Shown here piece after piece: positions 57,619 through 64,000 of a stretch of DNA of 64,000 nt. Location of the stretch: contig JBAGRP010000001.1 of NCBI GenBank assembly GCA_036924855.1, forward strand, positions 3,720,001-3,784,000, written 5' to 3'. Position 1 is the stretch's first letter; each line of letters starts with the position of its first letter. Position numbers and translations under genes: made by a program. The notes beneath the pieces were generated by a model. That model was not told the DNA's origin and did not search any database. It saw only the letters and a program-made list of their open reading frames with translations. Origin of the DNA: Nitrobacteraceae bacterium AZCC 2146 (GTDB taxonomy: Bacteria > Pseudomonadota > Alphaproteobacteria > Rhizobiales > Xanthobacteraceae).

Positions 57619-58374
57619 TCAGTCCTGCACGCCGTAGCGATGCAGGTCGTTGCCGTGGGTGTCGAGCCAGGTCTTGGCGCGTTCGACGGCGCCGCAGATC
57701 TTCGCCACCACTTTCCAGAACTTGGGCGAGTGGTTCATCTCGACCAGATGCGCGACTTCGTGCGCGGCGAGGTAATCCAGCACGTAAGGCGGCGCGAGGA
57801 TCAGGCGCCACGAGAACGACAGCGATCCCGCCGAGGTGCACGAGCCCCAGCGGCTCGACTGGTCGCGGATCGAGAGCCGCTTCACCCTGACGTTCAGCGC
57901 CTCGGCATAATACTGCGATGCCTTCTGCAGGTCCTTGCGGGCCTCGCGCTTGAGGAAATCATGAATGCGGCGATCGATGTGCTCAGCTTCGCCGGCAACG
58001 CACAGGATCTTCTCGCCGCTGTCGCGCGTCTCCGTCCACACCGTGCCGCGGACGCCTGCGCGATGCACGATGCGATGCGGCGTGCCGCGCAACGGCACCA
58101 CGGTTCCCGACTGAAACGGCTCTGCCTTCGGCAAACGACCAAGACGCGCGGCGATCCAGGCGCCGTGACGCTGTGCAAAGTCCTTGGCGTCAATCAGCGT
58201 GCCACGCGGCGGCATTGTCAGGATCGCTTCGCGATCGCTCGGATGAATGCGCAGCGTGTAACGCCGCGCGCGGCGGTGTCGCCGCAATCGAATTGAGAAG
58301 ATTTGCGAGCCATGCTTGACGGCAAGCGTGAGAGGTTCAGCGGGGCGACGGTAAAGAAGTGCGCGGAAGGCCAT
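57619..58374 (-). CDS. YgjP-type (M48/DUF45) metallopeptidase
   Basis: A 251-residue protein with HEVAHL in LAAHEVAHLVEMNHSPKFW, a zinc-binding HExxH plus a downstream His, as in YgjP/SprT-like DUF45 proteins. SSRWGSCTSAGSLSFSWRL precedes it, also a family hallmark. Start at 58374 (MAFRALLYRR); the frame open further upstream lacks support. Substrate unknown. Confidence 0.88.
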   Translation of the reverse strand: MAFRALLYRRPAEPLTLAVKHGSQIFSIRLRRHRRARRYTLRIHPSDREAILTMPPRGTLIDAKDFAQRHGAWIAARLGRLPKAEPFQSGTVVPLRGTPHRIVHRAGVRGTVWTETRDSGEKILCVAGEAEHIDRRIHDFLKREARKDLQKASQYYAEALNVRVKRLSIRDQSSRWGSCTSAGSLSFSWRLILAPPYVLDYLAAHEVAHLVEMNHSPKFWKVVAKICGAVERAKTWLDTHGNDLHRYGVQD

Positions 58375-58550
58375 GTCTGCAGGTCCGGTCGTCAGGAAAT
58401 CGACCGGATTCTGCCATATCCGCCGCCATGAGAATTGCTCGGCGCAAAAACAAATCATTTGCCCAATATACGGGGCCACCTAACGGTTTGTCCCCTACCC
58501 AATGGGCCTCGGAACAAGAATCTTGATTCAAAATAACGCAGGAACCAGCT

Positions 58551-58582
58551 TTTAAGAAATGAGACCTTCCTCATTTCTTAAA
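58551..58582. repeat. Perfect 13-bp inverted repeat
   Basis: TTTAAGAAATGAG - ACCTTC - CTCATTTCTTAAA, A/T-rich and perfectly paired. It lies in the 347-base gap between the metallopeptidase start (58374) and the phaZ stop (58722). It is too A/T-rich to be a standard terminator and might be an operator. Confidence 0.8.
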
Positions 58583-58649
58583 ATACCGGGGAAATCCGAT
58601 TTCAGTGCCTGATTTCAGAGGCTTACTAAGTCAGCCATCGAATCGAAAT

Positions 58650-58723
58650 CCGAACATCGCGCGCGATTCAGCAACAACATTGCATCGACAACGTTGCTGC
58701 GCGCGATGTTCGGAACTTTTTTT
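58650..58723 (+). terminator. Terminator-like hairpin on the + strand, no gene upstream
   Basis: Arms CCGAACATCGCGCG and CGCGCGATGTTCGG with an inner CAGCAAC/GTTGCTG pairing, then a run of seven T (58717-58723). On the + strand this is a good Rho-independent terminator, but no + strand gene ends here. It also overlaps the phaZ stop codon. It may end a small RNA transcribed from the 58.4-58.7 kb gap, or serve phaZ from the other side. Confidence 0.6.
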
Positions 58724-60047
58724 ACTCCGCAGCCGCCGCAGTTGTCTTCGCGCTCGCCGCCGTCAGCATGAAATCGGAAATGCGCGGCACGATTTCGGAT
58801 TTGAATCGCGAACCGTTGAACACGCCGTAGTGCCCGACGCCCTTCTGCACGTAATGCACGCGGCGATCGTGGGGGATCGAAGAGCACAAAGCATGCGTCG
58901 CTTCGGTCTGGCCAAGGCCGGAGATGTCGTCTTTCTCGCCTTCCACCGTCATCAGCGCGACGTTGACGATCTTCGAGGGATCCACCGGCTTGCCGCGGTG
59001 GGTCATCTCGCCCTTCGGCAGCGAATGCTTGACGAACACGACGTCCACCGTCTGCAGATAATACTCCGCGGTCAGATCCATCACCGCCAGATACTCGTCG
59101 TAGAAGTCGCGATGCTTGTCGGCGAGGTCACCGTCGCCTTGCACCAGGTGATTGAACAGATTCTTGTGGGCATCCATGTGCCTGTCGAGATTCATGCTGA
59201 TGAAGCCGTTCAGCTGCAAAAAGCCGGGATAAACGTCGCGCATCACGCCGGGATGCGGAAACGGCACCTTGGTAATGACGTTGTTGCGGAACCAGTTGAT
59301 GCCCTTCTCGGCCGCGAGGTTGTTCACTGCGGTGGGATTGCGCCTGGTGTCGATCGGGCCGCCCATCAGCGTCATCGACACCGGCACGAGGGGATCGCCT
59401 TCGGCCTCCATGATCGACACCGCCGCCAGCACCGGCACCGAGGGCTGGCACACAGCGATAATGTGCATGTTGCCGCCGAGTGCGTGCAGCATCTCGATGA
59501 CGTAGTCGACGTAATCGTCAAGATCGAAGCGGCCCTCGGCCATCGGCACCATGCGGGCGTCGGACCAGTCGGTGATGTAGACCTCATGGGTCGGCAGGAA
59601 GGCTTCGACGGTGCCGCGCAGCAAAGTCGCGTAATGGCCCGACATCGGCGCCACGATCAGCACACGCGGTTGCGGCGCGCGCAGCGGACGCGGATGCTTG
59701 CGATCGAAATACAACAGACGGCAGAACGGCTTTTCCCACACCGAACGGATCTCGATCGGGGTACGGATGCCGTTGACCTCGGTATCGTGGAGGCCCCATT
59801 CCGGCTTGCCGTAACGGCGCGTGGTGCGCTCGAACACTTCACAGCCGGCAGCGACGGATTTGCCGAATTCGGTATGGGCGAGCGGATTGAGCGGATTCTG
59901 GAACAGCATCCTGGTGGCGTCCGTCACCGCGCGTGCTGGATTGAGCGACGCATAGGCCATCTCATACATCCAATACATGGGCGTGGTCAGTGCCGGGCTT
60001 ACTTCCGAAGGCAAGGCCGGCGGCCTGCCAAATTCACCGATCGGCAT
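58722..60047 (-). CDS. phaZ: Intracellular polyhydroxyalkanoate depolymerase
   Basis: Breaks down stored PHB granules. 441 residues with the PHB_depo_C/alpha-beta hydrolase fold: the nucleophile in AVCQPSVPVLAA fits a Cys-type lipase box of intracellular PhaZ, and VEGEKDDISGLGQT and KGVGHYGVFNGSRF contribute Asp and His. N-terminus MPIGEFGRPP with GGGA 6 bases upstream. Completes the PHB cycle of the window with phbA, phbB and phaR. Confidence 0.95.
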   Translation of the reverse strand: MPIGEFGRPPALPSEVSPALTTPMYWMYEMAYASLNPARAVTDATRMLFQNPLNPLAHTEFGKSVAAGCEVFERTTRRYGKPEWGLHDTEVNGIRTPIEIRSVWEKPFCRLLYFDRKHPRPLRAPQPRVLIVAPMSGHYATLLRGTVEAFLPTHEVYITDWSDARMVPMAEGRFDLDDYVDYVIEMLHALGGNMHIIAVCQPSVPVLAAVSIMEAEGDPLVPVSMTLMGGPIDTRRNPTAVNNLAAEKGINWFRNNVITKVPFPHPGVMRDVYPGFLQLNGFISMNLDRHMDAHKNLFNHLVQGDGDLADKHRDFYDEYLAVMDLTAEYYLQTVDVVFVKHSLPKGEMTHRGKPVDPSKIVNVALMTVEGEKDDISGLGQTEATHALCSSIPHDRRVHYVQKGVGHYGVFNGSRFKSEIVPRISDFMLTAASAKTTAAAAE

Positions 60048-60172
60048 CTATGTTCCCACTGCTGTTGCGTTGCATGATAGTGGGGCCTGCATAAGAAAGC
60101 GTCAATGCGACAGATCTCATGGCTGCTGCTTTGATAACGGTAAAAGCCGCACTTTTCCCTTGGCAATTAGAC

Positions 60173-60991
60173 CTATTCGCCGCCGGAGATCAGCGAGCCG
60201 GCGCGGCGCGCGCTGTTCAAAAGCCCAAGGAATATCGCGAATGAGACAATAAACAGCACGATGTTGATGGCCAGCGCGGTGAGCATCAGGTCGGTGCGAA
60301 ACACGTGGTCGAACAGCAGTGCACGCATGCCTTCGAACACGTAGGTCGGCGGCAACGCCCAGGCGACCATTTGCAGCCAGTGCGGCAGCACCGACACTGG
60401 ATAATACACGCAGGCCAGCGGCATCAGCCCGAACATCAGCGTCCAGACGATGCTCTCGGCACCAAGGCCGTTTCTCAGAACCAGGCCGGAAACGAAGATC
60501 CCGAGCGACCAGCTCGTAAAGATCAGATTGCAGAAGAACACGATCAGCGGGAGGCCGAGGCCGAACAGGTTGAACTTGAAGAACACCAGCGCCAGCAGCA
60601 CCATCGGGATCACGCCGATGGCGAGGCGGATCAGGCTCATGATCATCAGCGAGATCAGGAACTCGATCGGCGTCAGCGGGCTCATCATCAGGTTGCCGAG
60701 GTTGCGCGCCCACATCTCCTCGAGAAACGAGATCGAGAAGCCGAGCTGGCCGCGGAACAGGATGTCCCACAGGATCACCGCACCGATCAGCGTGCCACCG
60801 GCCTGAGCGAAGAAGCCGGCATTTTGCGAAATGTAATTCTGCAGAAACCCCCAGGTGATGATCTGCAGTGCCGGCCAGTAGATCAGCTCCAGCATCCGCG
60901 GCCATGACGACACCAGCAGATACCAGTAGCGCAGGATCATCGCGTTGATGCGGTGCATGGCGATGCCGCGCTGCTGTTCGATGATGCTCAC
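60173..60991 (-). CDS. ABC-2 type exporter permease
   Basis: A 272-residue inner-membrane protein with about six helices, ABC-2 fold (MILRYWYLLVSSWPRMLELIYWP at the start, LPPTYVFEGMRALLFDH near the end). Coupled to the upstream ATPase gene by a 4-base overlap. Similar pairs export polysaccharides, drugs or lipids; substrate unknown. Confidence 0.88.
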   Translation of the reverse strand: MSIIEQQRGIAMHRINAMILRYWYLLVSSWPRMLELIYWPALQIITWGFLQNYISQNAGFFAQAGGTLIGAVILWDILFRGQLGFSISFLEEMWARNLGNLMMSPLTPIEFLISLMIMSLIRLAIGVIPMVLLALVFFKFNLFGLGLPLIVFFCNLIFTSWSLGIFVSGLVLRNGLGAESIVWTLMFGLMPLACVYYPVSVLPHWLQMVAWALPPTYVFEGMRALLFDHVFRTDLMLTALAINIVLFIVSFAIFLGLLNSARRAGSLISGGE

Positions 60992-61782
60992 GAGCCCTGC
61001 TCCCGGCTGCGGCCACGGGCGACGTCGAGAAACACTTCTTCCAGCGTGGCGCGGTTGTAGCGGATCAGGATGTTTTCGGGCGTGTCGTCGTCCTCGATGC
61101 GGCCGGTCTTCATGATGATGACGCGGTCACACAGCCGTTCGACCTCCAGCATGTTGTGCGACGCGAGCAGGATCGTCGCGTGGTTGGTCTTGCGATAGGT
61201 TTCCAGGTGCTGCCGGATCCAGTCCGCGGTGTCGGGATCGAGCGACGCGGTGGGCTCGTCAAGCAGCAACAGCTCGGGCTCGTTGATCAGTGCCTTGGCC
61301 AAAGCGACGCGGGTCTTCTGTCCAGCCGACAGCTTGCCGCTGGCGCGATCGAGGAAATCGCCGAGATCGAGATCCGACGTCAGCTGCGCGATGCGCCCGC
61401 GCAAGTCCGGCACCGCATAGAGCCTGCCGAACACGGTGAGATTCTGCCGCACCGTCAGCCGCATCGGCATGTCGACATAGGGGCTTTCGAAATTCATCCG
61501 GCCGAGCACCTGCGCACTCTGCGCCGGCATCGCACAGCCGAGCACCGAAACGCGTCCCGACGTCGGCAGCACCAGTCCCATGATCATCGCGATGGTGGTG
61601 GTCTTGCCGGCGCCATTGCCGCCGAGCAGGCCGGTGATGCTGCCGCGTGCGATGCGGAACGAAACGTCGTCCACGGCGCGCGTCGTCTTGTAGAGCTTGA
61701 CGAGATGCGCGACCTCGATCGCCGCCGAACTCGTCGGGTCGGTCGCGGGCTGATCGGAAACTGGGAGGCTCTCAATCGTCAT
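60988..61782 (-). CDS. ABC exporter ATPase
   Basis: A 264-residue ATPase: Walker A GGNGAGKTTT (about residue 54), signature LSAGQKTRVALAKAL, Walker B LLLDEPTASLD, switch His in LLASHNMLEVERL. Works with the ABC-2 permease just downstream. Start set at MTIESLPVSD (61782); a longer frame to 61836 would run into the divergent promoter region. Confidence 0.9.
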   Translation of the reverse strand: MTIESLPVSDQPATDPTSSAAIEVAHLVKLYKTTRAVDDVSFRIARGSITGLLGGNGAGKTTTIAMIMGLVLPTSGRVSVLGCAMPAQSAQVLGRMNFESPYVDMPMRLTVRQNLTVFGRLYAVPDLRGRIAQLTSDLDLGDFLDRASGKLSAGQKTRVALAKALINEPELLLLDEPTASLDPDTADWIRQHLETYRKTNHATILLASHNMLEVERLCDRVIIMKTGRIEDDDTPENILIRYNRATLEEVFLDVARGRSREQGS

Positions 61783-61894
61783 GCGCGCCGTTCCTAGCGG
61801 CATCTCGACGCAAAGCGCAAGCCTTTGGCCAATCAAGACATTGCCAGATCAGCCGGATTTGTGGTCGGCCCATCGGGCGTCTAATGTCGCCGGC

Positions 61895-63214
61895 ATGACT
61901 GACGTTACCGCTTCCGACTTTCGCCATCCGCGCCGCTATGTCCGCCTCGATACGATCCTGCGGCTGCGCTGGCTCGCCGCGCTCGGACAGCTCGCCGCGA
62001 TCTTCATCGTGGTGCAAGGCCTCGATTTCGAAGTCCCGGTTCTTCCCTGCATGGCGATTATCGGCTTTTCGACGGCGCTCAACCTCGTGCTGCAGATGCT
62101 GTTCAATCCGATGCAGCGGCTGGAACCGCGCTATGCAGCGGCGCTGCTCGCCCTCAACATCGCCGAGCTAGCGGCGCTGCTGTATTGCACCGGCGGGCTG
62201 CAGAACCCGTTTTCGTTCCTGTTTCTGGCGCCCGTGCTGATTTCAGCGACGGCGCTGCCGACGCGACTGACCATTGCACTCGGCGTGTTCGCCGCGGCCT
62301 GCGCCACTGTATTGGCCTTCTTCCATTTGCCGCTGCCGTGGGATGCCGACGAGCCGCTGGTGCTGCCGCAGATCTATCTTCTCGGCGTCTGGCTCTCGAT
62401 CCTGACCGCCATTGGCGTCACCAGCCTCTATGCGTTTCAGGTCACCGAGGAAGCCCGCAAACTGTCCGACGCGCTCGCCGCCACCGAACTGGTGCTGACG
62501 CGGGAGCAGCACCTGACCCAGCTCGACGGCCTCGCCGCCGCCGCCGCGCATGAACTGGGCACGCCGCTCTCGACCATCTTCCTGATCTCGCGCGAGCTCG
62601 AAAAGACCGCGCACGACAATCCGGAACTGGCCGACGACCTCAAGACCCTGCGCGAGCAGGCGCAACGCTGCCGCGATATTCTCTCAAAAATCACCCAGCT
62701 GAATTCGAGCGGCGCGCCGTTCGACCGCATGCGGCTCTCCACGCTGATCGAGGAAGCCGTGGCGCCGCATCGCGATTTCGGCATCGCCATCAAGGTCCGG
62801 ATCGCGGTAGCCGGCGCCGCCGAACCGGTCGGCATGCGCAATCCCGCGATCCTCTACGGCGTCGGCAATATCCTGGAAAACGCCGTCGACTTCGCCCGCG
62901 AGATGGTCGAGGTCAATGCGTGGTGGAACGCCGACAGCATCGTGATCTCGATATCCGACGACGGCCCGGGCATTCCGCCGGACCTGCTGAAGCGAATCGG
63001 CGAACCCTATCTGTCGCGGCGCCGCGGCGCCGACGAGCCGCAAAGCGAACACACCGGGCTCGGGCTTGGCGTATTCATCGCCCGGACGTTGCTGGAGCGC
63101 ACCGGCGCGAAAGTCTCGTTCGCCAACCGGGTGTTCCCCGATCATGGCGCCGTGGTGCAGATCGCCTGGCCGCGCGAAAGTTTTGAGACTTCGGAACGGT
63201 CGTTCGACGACTGA
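61895..63214 (+). CDS. regB: RegB/ActS/PrrB-type redox sensor histidine kinase
   Basis: A 439-residue membrane kinase with about six helices in residues 20-185. The loop GGLQNPFSFLFLAPV is the conserved quinone-sensing segment of RegB, and the phospho-acceptor box is AAAAHELGTPLSTIF (about residue 217). A Cys in QAQRCRDILSKI is at the position of the redox-active cysteine of RegB. The catalytic domain has GNILENAVDFA, DDGPGI and GLGLGVFIA. In relatives it pairs with the RegA/RegR regulator, which is not beside it here. Confidence 0.9.
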   Translation: MTDVTASDFRHPRRYVRLDTILRLRWLAALGQLAAIFIVVQGLDFEVPVLPCMAIIGFSTALNLVLQMLFNPMQRLEPRYAAALLALNIAELAALLYCTGGLQNPFSFLFLAPVLISATALPTRLTIALGVFAAACATVLAFFHLPLPWDADEPLVLPQIYLLGVWLSILTAIGVTSLYAFQVTEEARKLSDALAATELVLTREQHLTQLDGLAAAAAHELGTPLSTIFLISRELEKTAHDNPELADDLKTLREQAQRCRDILSKITQLNSSGAPFDRMRLSTLIEEAVAPHRDFGIAIKVRIAVAGAAEPVGMRNPAILYGVGNILENAVDFAREMVEVNAWWNADSIVISISDDGPGIPPDLLKRIGEPYLSRRRGADEPQSEHTGLGLGVFIARTLLERTGAKVSFANRVFPDHGAVVQIAWPRESFETSERSFDD

Positions 63215-64000
63215 TCACTCTGCAGGATCGGGAACCGCGAGTGCTTGCTGCGCCGCACGACGCTTCGCAAATCCGGCCAGCACCAGCACCGCGAGGCCGA
63301 GCAGAACCGGCGGAAACACCACGGCGTTGACCGTGGACCAACCATAGCTCGCCAGCAATTGCCCGGACGAGAACGACCCCACCGCCATCACGCCGAACAC
63401 CAGGAAGTCGTTGAAGGCCTGCACCTTGTTGCGTTCCTGCGGCCGGTGAGTTTCCAGCACCAGCGCCGACGCCCCGATGAAGCCGAAATTCCAGCCGATG
63501 CCCAGCACGACAAGGCCGCCCCAGAAATGCATCGCGGTGATGCCGGAGATACCAATCACCGCCGCGAGCGCCTCCAGCGCCAGGCCAATCGCCACGATCC
63601 GCGGCGCGCCGAAGCGGGCGATCAGCGATCCCGTGAAGAAGCTCGGCCCATACATCGCCACGATGTGCCACTGGATACCGAAATTGGAATCGCTGAGGCT
63701 GAGCCCGCAGATCTTCATCGCCAGCGGGGCCGAGGTCATCACCAGGTTCATCATCGAATAGGACACCACGCCGCAAATCGCCGCGGCAATGAAGCGCGGC
63801 TGCCGCGCGATCTCCAAGAGCGGCCTTCCGCCGGTCATGTCGGCCGGCGCCGGTTTCGGCGCATCGACGGTGGCCAACACCGCCATCGCGATCAAGGCCA
63901 CCGCGGCCTGCGCGGCGAAGCTGAAGGCGAACAGGTACGGCGGCCAGATATCCATGGTCCACTGCACCAGTTGCGGACCGAGCACACCGGCGAACACGCC
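63215..64000 (-). CDS. MFS transporter, 5' end cut by window edge
   Basis: At least 262 residues with eight or more hydrophobic segments; GGLVVLGIGWNFGFIGASALVLETHRPQERNKVQAF includes a typical MFS loop. The N-terminal third lies beyond base 64000, so the subfamily is not assigned. Stop codon directly follows the convergent regB stop. Confidence 0.85.
   Translation of the reverse strand, partial: GVFAGVLGPQLVQWTMDIWPPYLFAFSFAAQAAVALIAMAVLATVDAPKPAPADMTGGRPLLEIARQPRFIAAAICGVVSYSMMNLVMTSAPLAMKICGLSLSDSNFGIQWHIVAMYGPSFFTGSLIARFGAPRIVAIGLALEALAAVIGISGITAMHFWGGLVVLGIGWNFGFIGASALVLETHRPQERNKVQAFNDFLVFGVMAVGSFSSGQLLASYGWSTVNAVVFPPVLLGLAVLVLAGFAKRRAAQQALAVPDPAE

Noticed and set aside
58605..60077. 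490-residue + strand open frame
   Set aside because: Antisense to phaZ.

Overview
The window looks like a chromosomal segment of a Bradyrhizobium-like alphaproteobacterium (Nitrobacteraceae; Rhodopseudomonas, Afipia and Nitrobacter are relatives to consider). The reasons are the high GC content with strong GC3 bias, the aroB-aroK/xerD neighbourhood, a polyhydroxybutyrate (PHB) gene set, protocatechuate (pca) genes, a RegB/RegS-type redox kinase, GlnD, and several families of short palindromic repeats of the kind scattered through Bradyrhizobium genomes. No rRNA, tRNA or CRISPR was seen. Genus assignment is an inference from protein and repeat style, not from a search.

Layout. 0-9.7 kb: an L,D-transpeptidase lipoprotein cut by the left edge, a J-domain protein, bolA, a CNNM/CorC membrane protein, aroB-aroK, a 48-residue membrane peptide with xerD, a methyltransferase, gloB with a cupin gene, and an EamA exporter. 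9.8-12.8 kb: the PHB block phbB, phbA and divergent phaR; the matching depolymerase phaZ is at 58.7-60 kb. 12.8-18.8 kb: a degenerate GGDEF/EAL protein, a proline-rich membrane protein, rpmF, mtgA, ispA and a DUF1345 protein. 18.8-24 kb is accessory-looking: an SMP-30-like propeller, a frameshifted MBL hydrolase, a TetR regulator, a CPA1 antiporter, and an antitoxin with a frameshifted ParE toxin. 24-35 kb: ispG-EamA-zur, an AraC regulator divergent from an outer-membrane porin, marR-emrA-emrB, and pcaF-pcaH-pcaG. 35-46.6 kb: mutS, a membrane protein, OsmC, an ssu/tau-type ABC transporter, glnD and a TolB-like propeller protein. 46.7-52.6 kb: an NTF2-like protein, an intact IS630-family element, an alkylation-repair pair (ada-alkA fusion and ogt), DUF1330, DUF1304 and a branched-chain-amino-acid-type binding protein. 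52.6-55.4 kb is a low-GC island with a DUF5131 (phage Gp37/Gp68) gene and a convergent, overlapping TcmP gene, followed by about 860 bp of hairpin-rich DNA without a convincing gene. 55.4-64 kb: a class A PBP, a YgjP-type metallopeptidase, phaZ, an ABC-2 exporter, a RegB-type kinase, and an MFS gene cut by the right edge.

How the genes work together. PhbA and PhbB make 3-hydroxybutyryl-CoA, PhaR senses polymer, and PhaZ degrades it; the synthase phaC is not in the window. PcaHG opens protocatechuate and PcaF performs the last thiolysis, but pcaB, pcaC, pcaD and pcaIJ are absent. Ada-AlkA and Ogt form a compact alkylation response. MarR probably controls EmrAB.

Most unusual points: (1) the TcmP/DUF5131 pair, with a 7-G tract that puts the TcmP start out of frame; (2) the structured DNA beside it; (3) single-base frameshifts in three accessory genes (MBL hydrolase, ParE, TcmP); (4) an IS630 element with a textbook -1 slippery A-tract; (5) a GGDEF/EAL protein whose signature motifs have decayed; (6) a terminator-like hairpin on the + strand near 58.7 kb with no gene upstream of it, a possible small RNA. 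Any of the frameshifts could be an assembly error and needs read-level checking.
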